Assembly (NCBI RefSeq): GCF_022437945.1
Contig: NZ_CP092535.1
Span: 3,038,001 to 3,102,000 of the forward strand
Direction: 5' to 3'
Source of the DNA: Nocardioides sp. TF02-7
Lineage (GTDB): Bacteria > Actinomycetota > Actinomycetes > Propionibacteriales > Nocardioidaceae
Length of the DNA stretch: 64,000 bases
Shown here: positions 28,180-40,746 of the stretch, piece by piece
Layout: each line of letters opens with the position of its first letter
Position numbering within the stretch: position 1 is the stretch's first letter
Made by a program: the position numbers and the translations under genes
The notes under the pieces: model-generated
Told to the model about the DNA's origin: nothing
What the model saw: only the letters and a program-made list of their open reading frames with translations
The model's database searches: none

Positions 28180-29061
28180 GTGCTCGAGGTGAGGTCCCTG
28201 ACCCGCCGGTTCCAGGACCTGGTGGCGATCGACGACGTGTCGTTCACCGTCCGGGAAGGTGGGCTGACCGGGTTCGTCGGCGGCAACGGCGCCGGCAAGA
28301 CCACGACCATGCGGATCGTCATGGGGGTGCTCGCGGCCCACGGGGGCGAGGTGCTCTGGCAGGGCCGACCGATGACGGCCGGCGACCGCCGCCGGTTCGG
28401 CTACATGCCCGAGGAACGGGGTCTCTACCCGAAGCAGCCGGTGCTCGACCAGCTCGTCTACCTCGCCCGGCTGCGCGGGATGGCGGCCGGACCCGCCCGC
28501 CGCCAGGTGCTCGACCTGCTCGAGCGGTTCGGTCTCGGTGAGCGCAGCGCCGAGCCGCTGGAGAAGCTCTCCCTCGGCAACCAGCAGCGGGTGCAGATCA
28601 TCGCCGCGTTGGTGCCGCCGCCGCGGGCGCTCGTGCTCGACGAGCCGTTCTCGGGCCTCGACCCGGCGGCGGTCGACGGGATGGCCGACCTGCTGCGCGA
28701 GCGGGCACGCGACGGCGTACCGGTGATCTTCTCCTCCCACCAGCTCGACCTCGTCGACCGGCTGTGCGACCGGCTCGTCGTCATGGCCCGGGGCCGGGTG
28801 GTGGCGGCGGGCACCGCCGACGAGCTGCGCGCCGGCGGCCCGGTGCGCTATCGGCTGGTGCTCGAGGGCGACGCGGGCTGGGTGCGTGGGCGCGCCGGGC
28901 TCCACGTCTCCGACGTCGCCGGCAACGAGGCGCTCCTCGAGGTGCTCGAGGACGGCGCGGAGCAGCTGCTCCTGACCGAGGCGGTCGCCCGCGGCGGCGT
29001 GCGCGACTTCTCCCTCGTCGTGCCCCGCCTCAGCGAGATCTACCGGGAGGTGGCGGCATGA
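28180..29061 (+). CDS. ABC exporter ATP-binding protein
   Basis: 293 residues. Walker A GFVGGNGAGKTTTMRIVMG, Q-loop region GYMPEERGLYPKQPVLDQL, signature LSLGNQQRVQIIAALV, Walker B ALVLDEPFSGLDPAAVDGM and the switch His in IFSSHQLDLVDRLCDRL are all present. The signature LSLGNQQR and the PEERGLYP segment are typical of the NatA-like drug or sodium exporter group. The GTG at 28180 has a strong GGAGGAG. The next gene, overlapping as ATGA, encodes the permease. Confidence 0.92.
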   Translation: MLEVRSLTRRFQDLVAIDDVSFTVREGGLTGFVGGNGAGKTTTMRIVMGVLAAHGGEVLWQGRPMTAGDRRRFGYMPEERGLYPKQPVLDQLVYLARLRGMAAGPARRQVLDLLERFGLGERSAEPLEKLSLGNQQRVQIIAALVPPPRALVLDEPFSGLDPAAVDGMADLLRERARDGVPVIFSSHQLDLVDRLCDRLVVMARGRVVAAGTADELRAGGPVRYRLVLEGDAGWVRGRAGLHVSDVAGNEALLEVLEDGAEQLLLTEAVARGGVRDFSLVVPRLSEIYREVAA

Positions 29062-30299
29062 CGACGACCGGCACGGACCCGCGGCCGACGGCCGACCAGC
29101 AGGCCGACGACGTCGACCACCGGACCGGGGCGCTCTGGACCGTGATCGCCCGCCGGGAGGTCGCGGTCAAGCTCACCGACCGCTCCTTCGTCCTCGGGAC
29201 GCTGCTGTCCCTCGGCCTGATCGTCGGGTTGGTCGGCGTCCAGGTGTGGATGGACTCCCGCACCCACGACTACGAGGTGGCGGTCAGCTCGGCTGCCGCC
29301 GGCGAGCTCGCCGGTGCGGTCGCCGACCAGGCGCCCGACCTCGACGACGACGTCAGCGTCGAGGTGGTCGACCTCGCGGACGACGACGCGGCGCGGACCG
29401 CGGTGGCCGACGAGGAGGTCGACGCCTGGCTGCGGCCGCCTGCGGAGGCCGGCGACCCGTGGACGCTGGTGGGCCGCGACGACCCCGACGACCGGCTGCA
29501 GCGACTCGTGCGCGACGTGCTGAGCGAGCAGGTCCTCGCCGAGACCGCCCGCGAGGCGGGCACCACGCTCGCCGAGGTGACCGCCGGGGCGGAGCTGACC
29601 GCCGAGCCGCTCGACGGCGACGACGACCTGGGCGCGCTGCGCGACGTGCTCGGCTTCGCCCTGGCCTTCCTCTTCTACGTCGCCACGATCATGTTCGGCA
29701 TGACCCTGGCCAGCAGCGTCGTGGAGGAGAAGCAGTCGCGCATCGTCGAGATGATCGCGGCCGCCGTCCCCCTCCGCCAGCTGCTCGCCGGCAAGATCGC
29801 CGGCAACACCGCGCTCGCGCTCGGCCAGATGGTGGTCTACGTCGCGATCGGCATGGTGGCGCTCACGTTCACCGACTTCGGCGACCTGGTGCCGGCGCTG
29901 TCGGGGGAGATGGGCTGGTTCCTGGTGTTCTTCCTCGTCGGGTTCGTCGCCCTGTCGTGCCTGTGGGCGGTGGCGGGCGCGCTGGCCAGCCGCACCGAGG
30001 ACCTGCAGCACACCTCCGGTGCCGTGACGATGCTGATCCTCGCCATGTTCTTCGGCGCGCTGTTCCTCGACGGCACTGCGGCCGAGGTGGCGTCGTACGT
30101 GCCGCCGCTGTCGGCGATCCTGATGCCCACGCGGCTCGTCGACGGCACCGCCGCGTGGTGGGAGCCCCTGGTCGCCCTCGGCCTCCTGCTCGCGTTCGCG
30201 GCGGTCCTCGTCCTGGTCGCCGAGCGGCTCTACCGCCGGGCGCTGCTGCAGACCGGCGGCCGGCTGAGCCTGCGGGCGGCCTGGTCGCTGGAGGAGTGA
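29058..30299 (+). CDS. ABC exporter permease (ABC-2 / NatB-like)
   Basis: 413 residues. One helix near residues 50-72 (VLGTLLSLGLIVGLVGVQVW), a large outer domain of about 120 residues rich in Asp and Ala, then five helices from residue 196 on (LGFALAFLFYVATIMFGMTL, GNTALALGQMVVYVAIGMVA, GWFLVFFLVGFVALSCLWAV, VTMLILAMFFGALFL, LVALGLLLAFAAVLVLVAER). SSVVEEKQSRIVEMIAAAV is the conserved coupling segment of the ABC-2 family. With the ATPase before it, it forms an exporter controlled by the upstream two-component system; the substrate is unknown. Confidence 0.88.
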   Translation: MTTTGTDPRPTADQQADDVDHRTGALWTVIARREVAVKLTDRSFVLGTLLSLGLIVGLVGVQVWMDSRTHDYEVAVSSAAAGELAGAVADQAPDLDDDVSVEVVDLADDDAARTAVADEEVDAWLRPPAEAGDPWTLVGRDDPDDRLQRLVRDVLSEQVLAETAREAGTTLAEVTAGAELTAEPLDGDDDLGALRDVLGFALAFLFYVATIMFGMTLASSVVEEKQSRIVEMIAAAVPLRQLLAGKIAGNTALALGQMVVYVAIGMVALTFTDFGDLVPALSGEMGWFLVFFLVGFVALSCLWAVAGALASRTEDLQHTSGAVTMLILAMFFGALFLDGTAAEVASYVPPLSAILMPTRLVDGTAAWWEPLVALGLLLAFAAVLVLVAERLYRRALLQTGGRLSLRAAWSLEE

Positions 30300-30362
30300 C
30301 CCGCGGCGGCCCCAGCGTCGGCAGGTGATCGGCTGGCCGTCGGCGGGCGCCGGTAGTCTCGA

Positions 30363-30400
30363 CGAGAACCCCCTGTGCTCCCCCGCACCGGGGGCTCTCG
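30363..30400 (+). terminator. Hairpin between the exporter and mfd
   Basis: CGAGAACCCCCTGTGC pairs with GCACCGGGGGCTCTCG with two mismatches around a short loop. A TAGTCT box lies just before it (30354-30359), so it may be the 5' leader of the mfd mRNA rather than a terminator for the exporter genes. Confidence 0.45.
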
Positions 30401-30430
30401 TGCTGTCCCGCCCGACCAGAGGAACCGCCC

Positions 30431-33960
<3,530 letters not shown>

Positions 33961-33991
33961 TCGATGCCGTGATCGACCCGAAGGAGGGTGC

Positions 33992-34678
33992 GTGAGGAAG
34001 CTTCGCAAGGCCGTCCTCGCCGGCGTGACGGCGACCGGGCTGGCCATGACCCTGTCCGCGTGCGGCGACAACGTGGTGGGCGGCGACGGGCCGCGGCCGG
34101 GAGTCGCGTTCGAGGTGGAGGGCACCCGGGTGTCCCTCGACGACCTCGGCAACCTGACCGCCGGCTACTGCACGCTGACCGAGCAGGACCCACAGCTCGG
34201 CGCGACCAGCCGGTCGTTCGCCCAGCGGGTGCTGCTCGAGCGGTGGCTGGACGCGGTGATCGTCGGCGAGCTCGCGGAGCGGGAGGGGATCGAGGCGCCC
34301 GAGCCGCGCACCCCGCTGCAGAACATCACGGGCTGGTCGGAGCTGTCCGACGACGAGCAGGCGGCGGTCGAGGACTACATCTCCGCCGTCAACCGCGCCC
34401 AGGCGGTCCGTGACGCGAGCGAGGGCGAGCAGCCCGACGCCGCCGGCCTCGACATCGCGGTCAACCCCCGGTTCGACGCGGTGCCCCAGCTGACCGACGC
34501 GCCCGACGAGCACTTCGCCCTGGCGCCGGCCGGCGGCCGGCTGTCGTTCGGCGTGAGCGACCTGGCGTCGTCCGGCGCGGTCGAGGAGCCCTCGATCGAC
34601 GAGGTGAGCCGGCTCCCCGAGTCCGAGCTGTGCGGCGAGCGGCCCGACCCGCAGCAGCCGCAGGTCCCGCTGGGCTGA
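33992..34678 (+). CDS. Lipoprotein with SurA-like N-terminal domain
   Basis: 228 residues. A signal peptide with lipobox (KAVLAGVTATGLAMTLSACG, Cys near residue 23) is followed by a mostly helical region typical of SurA_N chaperone-like proteins found between mfd and mazG in this group (VAFEVEGTRVSLDDLGNLTA, RVLLERWLDAVIVGELAER). No PPIase domain is visible, so it may be a membrane-anchored chaperone-like protein. The GTG at 33992 has AAGGAGG 6 nt upstream, which rules against the longer frame from 33944. Confidence 0.85.
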   Translation: MRKLRKAVLAGVTATGLAMTLSACGDNVVGGDGPRPGVAFEVEGTRVSLDDLGNLTAGYCTLTEQDPQLGATSRSFAQRVLLERWLDAVIVGELAEREGIEAPEPRTPLQNITGWSELSDDEQAAVEDYISAVNRAQAVRDASEGEQPDAAGLDIAVNPRFDAVPQLTDAPDEHFALAPAGGRLSFGVSDLASSGAVEEPSIDEVSRLPESELCGERPDPQQPQVPLG

Positions 34679-34721
34679 CGCCCGGCCGGACGAGCACCGG
34701 ACGAGCAGCCGGCGAGCAGCG

Positions 34722-35351
34722 ATGACCGAGCGGGACGACGCGGTCGCGGAGTTCGTCGCGGTGATGCGGCGGCTCCGGGCCGAGTGCCCGTGGAAGCGCG
34801 AGCAGACCCACCGCTCGCTCGCGCGCTACCTGCTCGAGGAGACCCACGAGGCCCTCGAGGCGATGGACACCGGCGACGCCGACCACCTCCGCGAGGAGCT
34901 CGGCGACCTGCTGCTTCAGGTGGTCTTCCACGCGGTGATCGCCGAGGAGTCCGGGGCCTTCGGTCTCGACGACGTCGCCCGCGACGTCACCGCGAAGATG
35001 CACCGCCGCAACCCGCACGTCTTCGGGTCCGACAGGTCCGACGGGGCCGACGGGTCCGGCTCCGGCGCCGGGCCGGCCCCGCGGGACGCGGCCGAGGTCA
35101 ACGAGCTGTGGGAGTCGGTCAAGGCGGTCGAGAAGCAGCGCACCGACGTCACCGAGGGGCTGCCGCCGGGCCTCCCCGCGCTGCTCTACGCCGACAAGGT
35201 CCTCGACCGCCGCGCCCGCGAGGGCCGCCCGGTCACGCCGCCCGCCTCGTCCGACCTCGGCGACCGGCTGCTCGCGCTGGTCGCCGAGGCGCGCGCGACC
35301 GGGGTCGACCCGGAGCAGGCGCTGCGCGACGCCGTGCGCCGGCAGCTCTGA
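34722..35351 (+). CDS. mazG: Nucleoside triphosphate pyrophosphohydrolase
   Basis: 209 residues. ECPWKREQTHRSLARYLLEE and HLREELGDLLLQVVFHAVI contain the MazG metal-binding acidic residues (EExxE ... ExxD). WESVKAVEKQRTDVTEGLPP marks the second half. It hydrolyses NTPs or dNTPs to NMPs, clearing abnormal nucleotides. Between the two parts lies a Ser/Asp/Gly insertion (GSDRSDGADGSGSGAG) from a GACGG-type minisatellite, absent from most relatives. It follows the mfd-lipoprotein pair, the usual order here. Confidence 0.92.
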   Translation: MTERDDAVAEFVAVMRRLRAECPWKREQTHRSLARYLLEETHEALEAMDTGDADHLREELGDLLLQVVFHAVIAEESGAFGLDDVARDVTAKMHRRNPHVFGSDRSDGADGSGSGAGPAPRDAAEVNELWESVKAVEKQRTDVTEGLPPGLPALLYADKVLDRRAREGRPVTPPASSDLGDRLLALVAEARATGVDPEQALRDAVRRQL

Positions 35352-35355
35352 GCAC

Positions 35356-35404
35356 CCCGGCGGCTCCTCAGCCCGGCGGCTCCTCAGCCCGGCGGCTCCT
35401 CCAG
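35356..35404. repeat. 16-bp tandem repeat, three copies
   Basis: Three copies of CCCGGCGGCTCCTCAG (35356-35371, 35372-35387, 35388-35403, the last slightly changed), between the convergent ends of mazG and the small protein gene. The last copies code the end of the small protein (EEPPG), so copy number could change its C-terminus. Confidence 0.75.
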
Positions 35405-35560
35405 TTGCGCGAGCTCGGCCGGGCTCAGGGTGACCCGGCCCATCTCCTCGCCGCCGTCGCAGGTGCAGAGGCTGACGACGACCGCGTCGTCCGTCGCGTG
35501 GACGACCTGCCAATGACCGCCTGCCGCATGCCAGCGGCGTACGTCCTCGATCGCGCTCAC
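35384..35560 (-). CDS. Small conserved-looking protein, 58 residues
   Basis: From GTG 35560 it reads AIEDVRRWHAAGGHWQVVHA, then VVVSLCTCDGGEEMGRVTLS. As given, this frame is fused to the antiporter. If the ccccc run at 35572-35576 has one extra base, as in many other runs here, the antiporter ends in a TGA that overlaps this GTG as GTGA, the junction type used throughout the window. The CTCDGGEE segment and the acidic C-terminus suggest a small cytoplasmic protein. Function unknown. The alternative is a C-terminal extension of the antiporter. Confidence 0.55.
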   Translation of the reverse strand: MSAIEDVRRWHAAGGHWQVVHATDDAVVVSLCTCDGGEEMGRVTLSPAELAQLEEPPG

Positions 35561-36892
35561 GCCTCCATCCTGCCCCCGCCCGCCGGTCTCCTGCGCGCGG
35601 TCGGGGTCGATCCGGTGCATGACCGGCGTGGCCAGCACGCCGTGGAGGAGCACCGACGCCACGACGGTGAAGGTGACCGTCGACCACAGCCAGTCGCTGG
35701 CCAGGACGGGCGCCTTCCCCGAGGCGTAGGCGAGGTAGTAGATCGAGCCGACCCCGCGGACGCCGAAGAACGCGGTGGCCCAGAGCTGGCCGACGGCCAG
35801 CGTGCCGGGGTCGCCGTCGCGCGCGGCGTCGGGCGTTCGGTGGGTGAGGGACGCCAGGGCCGCGACGCCGGAGAGCGGGCGGATCACGAGCAGCAGCGCC
35901 AGCCCGATGGCGACGCCACGCCAGTCCAGGGCCTCCAGCATGCCGCGGGTGAGCGCGATGCCGAGGAACAGCAGCACGCCCATCGTCAGGAGCCGCTCGA
36001 GCCGCTCGGTCACCTCGTGCATGGCCGCGTGGTAGTCGTGGGAGCGCTCGGCCTGGCGGAAGGTCATCCCGCAGGCGAAGACGGCGAGGAACCCGTAGCC
36101 CTGCGCCACCTCCGCGACGCCGTACGCCGTCACCAGCGCGGCCAGCGCCAGCAGCGCCTCGCCGCGCTCGGCGACCCGGAGGGAGGGGCTGCGCGCCCGG
36201 AAGGCCACGGCGGCCAGCACCCGGCCGACGACGATGCCGGCCACGATCCCGATCACCACCTTGCCGACGAGGTGGAACGCGGCCCACTCGGCCAGCCAGC
36301 CCCAGCCCGACGTCGACGCGGTCGCCGTGAGGATCGCCAGGTAGACGAAGGGGAACGCCAACCCGTCGTTGAGGCCCGCCTCCGACGTCAGCGTGAACCG
36401 CAGCTCGTCGCGCTCGTCGACCTCGTGGTCGCCGGTCTGCGGCCCCGCCACCTGCACGTCGGAGGCGAGCACGGGGTCGGTGGGGGAGAGCGCCGCCCCG
36501 AGCAGGATCGCCGCCGCGGGCGCCAGCCCGGCCCACCAGCCGAGCAGCGCGACCGCTCCGATCGTCAGCGGCATCCCCACCACCAGCAGCAGCCAGGTGG
36601 CGCGCCACGCCCGCCAGTGGTCCCGCCGCCGCAGCAGGAGGGGGCGGTCGAGCGCCAGCCCGACTCCCATCAGCGCGACGATCACGGTGAGCTCGGTGGC
36701 GTGCTCGATCACCGCCCGGTTGTGCTGGGGGTCGAGCGGCATCCCGTCCGGCAGGGGCGTGATCCCGATCACCATGCCCACGGCGACCAGCACCATCGGC
36801 GCCGAGACCGCCCAGCGCTTCAGCAGGGCTGGGAGCAGGACCGCGAGCAGTAGGCTGCCGCCGGCCACCAGGTAGACGAGGTCGGCGGTCAC
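35557..36892 (-). CDS. Cation/proton antiporter (CPA1 family, NhaP-like)
   Basis: About 444 residues if the run at 35572-35576 is corrected (502 as read through). Twelve or so helices. GAALSPTDPVLASDVQVAG carries the conserved Asp-Pro ion-binding motif of Na+/H+ exchangers, and LTSEAGLNDGLAFPFVYLAI the second conserved Glu/Asp motif. WATAFFGVRGVGSIYYLAYA is the conserved RGVGS-type Arg segment. It would exchange Na+ or K+ for H+ across the membrane. The start is ATG at 36892, and the gene is single and convergent with mazG. Confidence 0.88.
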
Positions 36893-36972
36893 CTAGTGGT
36901 GGTACCCGCCGCACCCCGCGGACAGCCGGGCACCCTCCCGACCCGAGCCCTGGCCGGATCCGGTCGCGGTCC

Positions 36973-37030
36973 TGTCCAAGGCGTGCCTTCGACCGTAGTA
37001 TGACGCCCGTCACACTCTGAAACGTTTCAG
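36973..37030 (+). promoter_or_regulatory. Promoter with perfect 14-bp palindromic operator for the rhamnosidase
   Basis: CTGAAACGTTTCAG (37017-37030) is a perfect palindrome with the central CG of LacI-family operators. It lies about 15 bp downstream of a good -10 box TAGTAT (36996-37001); TGTCCA at 36973-36978 gives a 17-bp spacer but a weak -35. A repressor here would block initiation. The site differs from the CMAANCGATTTG operators further on, so another LacI-type regulator, not in the window, is expected. Confidence 0.65.
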
Positions 37031-37046
37031 ATCGAATGGGAGACCG

Positions 37047-40000
37047 ATGCCGATCTTGTCGCCCCCGCGCGCTGCACGCGGGCCGCTCGCGGTGCTCGCT
37101 GCCGTCTCACTGGCGCTGGTGCTGGTCCCGCCCGCCGGCTCGCCGGCGGGTGCCGCTGCTGCGGACCTGCCGGCGGTTGCGCCTGCCAGCACACTCCACG
37201 TCGGAGAGCTGGAGGTCGAGCACCAGAGCACACCCCTCGGGATCGACGTCGCCGAGCCCCGGTTCGGGTGGGTCTCGAGGTCGACCACCAACGGCGCGGC
37301 GCAGAGCGCCTACCAGCTCGTGGTGTCCACCGACGACGGCCAGCAGGAGGTCTGGGACAGCGGCAAGGTGACGTCCTCGCGGTCCTTCGACGTCGAGTAC
37401 GCCGGCGCTGCTCTCGAGTCGCGCACCCGCTACACCTGGAAGGTGCGGGTCTGGGACGCGGCGGGAGCGGTCTCGCCGTGGAGCCGTCCGACCTGGTTCG
37501 AGACGGCGTTCCTCGATGCCGGCGACTTCGCCGGCGACTGGATCGGGGCCCAGGAAGAGCTCCCCGTGCCGTCGTTCGACGGAGCGAGCTGGATCTGGTA
37601 CCCCGCGGGCAACCCGGCGGACTCGGCCCCGGTCGGCAGTCGGTACTTCCGGCGGTCGTTCGACCTGGTGGCCGGTCAGCTCGGCGGCCCGGCGCAGATG
37701 CAGCTGACCGCCGACGACTCGCTGGTCCTCCACGTCAACGGCGAGGAGGTCGCCCGGTCACCCCGCGTGCAGGACGCGTGGCGGACGGCCACGGTCGTCG
37801 ACGTGGCTCCGCACCTGCGAGCGGGGCGCAACGTCATCGCGATCGAGGCCGAGAACGCGCAGCCGGGGCCGGCAGGGCTGCTGGCGACACTGGAGCTCGA
37901 GGGCGACGACTCGTTCCGCCTGGTCACCGACGACTCCTGGTTCAGCGCGGAGTCCGCGGCCGACGGTTGGCAGCAGCCGGGCTTCGACGACTCGGCCTGG
38001 TCCGCCGCCCTCGAGGCCGCCGGCTACGGGTCGGGTCCGTGGGGCAGCTCGGTCACCGCGTCGGTTCCGCCCGAGCCGCTGCTCCGGCGCGAGTTCGCCG
38101 CGGACAAGCCGATCGCGTCGGCACGGGCCTACGTCTCCGGCCTCGGCTACTACAAGCTGTTCCTCAACGGTGAGCGGGTCGGCGACCACGAGCTCGATCC
38201 CGGGTTCACGGTCTACGACAAGACGGTCCTCTACGCGACGTACGACGTCACGGACGCCCTGCGGACAGGTGACAACGCCGTCGGGGGTGAGCCTCGGCCG
38301 CGGCTACTACGCGATGACCAGGCCGGACGAGTGGATGACGTCGCCGTGGCACGGCGAGCCGAAGCTCAAGATGATGCTCGACATCCGCTACGCCGACGGA
38401 ACCTCCGAGCAGGTCGTCACCGACGACGACTGGCGGCTGAGCGACGGCCCGACCCGCGCGGAGTCGCTCTGGTTCGGCGAGACCTACGACGCGCGCCTGG
38501 AGCAGCCGGGGTGGACCACCTCCGGCTTCGACGACACGGCCTGGCGGCAGGCCCGCACGGTCTCGGCGCCGGAGGGCCGGCTCACGGCGCAGATGTTCCC
38601 CCCGATCAAGGTCACCGAGCAGCTCGAGGCCGGGAAGGTCACCAATCCCCGCGACGGGGTGCACGTCCACGACTTCACCGACCCCACGGCGGGTTGGGCG
38701 AAGATCGGGGTCAGCGGCCCCGCGGGCGCCGAGGTCCGGATCACCTACGGCGAGAAGCTGCGGGGCGATGGGACGGTGGACAACTCCGGTGCCTTCGGGA
38801 TGGCCATGCAGGTCTACACCTACGTCCTGAAGGGCGACGGCATCGAGTCCTACCGCCCGAGCTACAGCTACGCCGGGTTCCGGTACGTGCAGGTCGAGGT
38901 CCCCGCCGGCGTGGAGCTGGAGTCCGTCGAGGGCGAGCGGGTGCACTCCGCCGTCGCGCCGACGGGGAGCTTCAGCAGCTCGAGCGGGCTGCTCAACCGC
39001 TACCACGCCGCGCAGGCCGACACGATCCTCAACAACCTGCACTCGGTGCCGACCGACACCCCGATGTACGAGAAGCGGCCCTACACCGCGGACGGTCAGC
39101 TGATCTCCGACTCGGCGATCGCGAGCTTCGACATGCAGGAGTTCTACGCGAACTGGATGCGGGCCCACCGCGACGACCAGACCGCCGAGGGCACGATCGG
39201 CCACACGGTGCCGGGCACGGTGGGCGGCAAGGACATCGTCGACCCGGTCTGGTCGGCCAGCCTGGTCCTCGTCGCCCGCGACCTCTACTGGTACTACGGC
39301 GACGTGCGGGTCCTGGAGGACAACTACGACGCGATGAAGGCGTGGCTCGGCCACTTCGAGGACGAGGTGGCGGAGACCGGTGGGGTCTACACCGGGTTCA
39401 GCTACGGCGACTGGCTGGCGCCGGGCGCGGCCCACGCTCCGGAGGGGAACCGCCTGACGGGCACCGCCTACCTCCACCTGACCGCGACCGCGATGGCCGA
39501 GATCGCCCTGGCCGTGGGTGAGCCCGAGGACGCCGCGCACTTCACCGAGCTCGCCTCCGAGCTCGCCGACGCCATCAACGCGACGTTCCTCGACACCGAG
39601 GAAGGTGCGTACTACGACGATCGCAGTGCGGGCTACCGACAGACCTCGAACCTGTTCCCGCTGAGCCTCGGCATCGTCCCCGCGGAGCACCACGACGCCG
39701 TCGTCGGCAACCTGGTCGAGGACATCGAGGACCGCGGGGTGCACCTCAACACGGGTGCGCTCGGCACGAAGATCATCCTGCCGGTGCTGACCGACCTCGG
39801 CCACGGCGAGCTGGCGTACGAGGTCGCCACGAACCCGACGTACCCCGGCTGGGGGTACTGGTTCGAGGAGCTCGGTGCCACGACCATGTGGGAGGAGTGG
39901 CACGAGGGAGCCCGGTCGCACCAGCACGCGTTCCTCGGCACCGTCGACGACTGGCTGTTCCAGCGGGTCGCCGGCCTGGAGCCGGCCGCGCCGGGTTACA

Positions 40001-40686
40001 CCGAGGTGCGGATCAAGCCGCACCCGGTCGGCGGCCTCCAGCGTGCCTCGGCCCGCGTGGAGTCGCCTCTCGGCGAGGTCGCCTCGTCCTGGCGCCGCAA
40101 CCACGGCGTGCTCACGTTGGACGCCACGGTGCCGGTCGGGGCGACGGGCGCGGTCGCGGTTCCGGCGGTCGACCGCAGGTCGGTCAAGGCCCCGGCCGGA
40201 GCCCGGTTCCTCGGGATGACCGACGGGTACGCCGAGTTCGAGGTCCGATCGGGCACCCACCGGTTCCGGGTCGTCGGGCGGGCCGACCTGCGTCTGCACA
40301 AGTCGGTGGTCGGTCGGGCGAAGGTGCGCGTCGGCGCACCGGCGCGGTTCCGGCTCCGGGTGGCCAACCGTGGTCGTGACGCCGCCGTCGGACCGATCAC
40401 GCTGGTCGATCGCCTGCCACGGGGCCTGAAGGCGGTGTCGGCCCGCGGCAAGGGGTGGCAGTGCCGCGTGCGCCGGGGACCGGGCACGATCACGTGCGTC
40501 CGGACCTCCGACCTGGCCCCTCGGCAGTCGGCGCCGGCCGTGCGGGTCGTGGCGAGGGCCACGAGGAAGGCGGTGGGCCGACCCACCGTCAACCGGGCCC
40601 GGGTCACCGCGGTCGGCGACGTGGGCAACGCCGACAACCGCGACACCGCCCGGGTGCGGGTGGTGCTCCGCAAGAAGCGGCGCTGA
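37047..40686 (+). CDS. Secreted alpha-L-rhamnosidase (GH78) with C-terminal DUF11-like domain
   Basis: About 1212 residues after correction. A signal peptide (VLAAVSLALVLVPPAG, cleavage near PAGAAAA) is followed by the GH78 N-terminal beta-domains (HQSTPLGIDVAEPRFGWVSR is the family opening), a carbohydrate-binding jelly roll (SRYFRRSFDL, MQLTADDSLVLHVNGEEV), and the catalytic (alpha/alpha)6 barrel with TDTPMYEKRPYTADGQLISD (acidic centre), YGDWLAPG and GWGYWFEELGATTMWEEW. After a C-terminal beta-sandwich (GYTEVRIKPHP) a 120-residue DUF11/Ig-like domain (LRLHKSVVGRAKVRVG to NADNRDTARVRV) is added, perhaps for wall contact. It removes terminal L-rhamnose from plant glycosides or pectin. The ggggg run at 38283-38287 has one extra base. 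GGGAG precedes the ATG at 37047. Confidence 0.88.
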
Positions 40687-40695
40687 GCCGCCGCG

Positions 40696-40725
40696 GCCGG
40701 CGGGCCCGTCACCGGGCCCGCCGGC
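40696..40725. terminator. Bidirectional terminator hairpin
   Basis: Perfect 13-bp stem GCCGGCGGGCCCG / CGGGCCCGCCGGC with loop TCAC, between the convergent rhamnosidase and ABC ATPase genes. No T run, as usual in this genome. Confidence 0.75.
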
Positions 40726-40746
40726 CCGCTGGTGCTGTGGTCGCCG

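Noticed and set aside
35384..36892. Antiporter with a regulatory C-terminal tail
   Set aside because: Kept as an alternative only: the GTGA junction after a one-base fix and the soluble, independent look of the tail favour a separate gene.
37017..37030. Seventh copy of the island's LacI operator
   Set aside because: CTGAAACGTTTCAG lacks the CGATTTG half shared by the six sites and is perfectly symmetric, so it is treated as a different operator.
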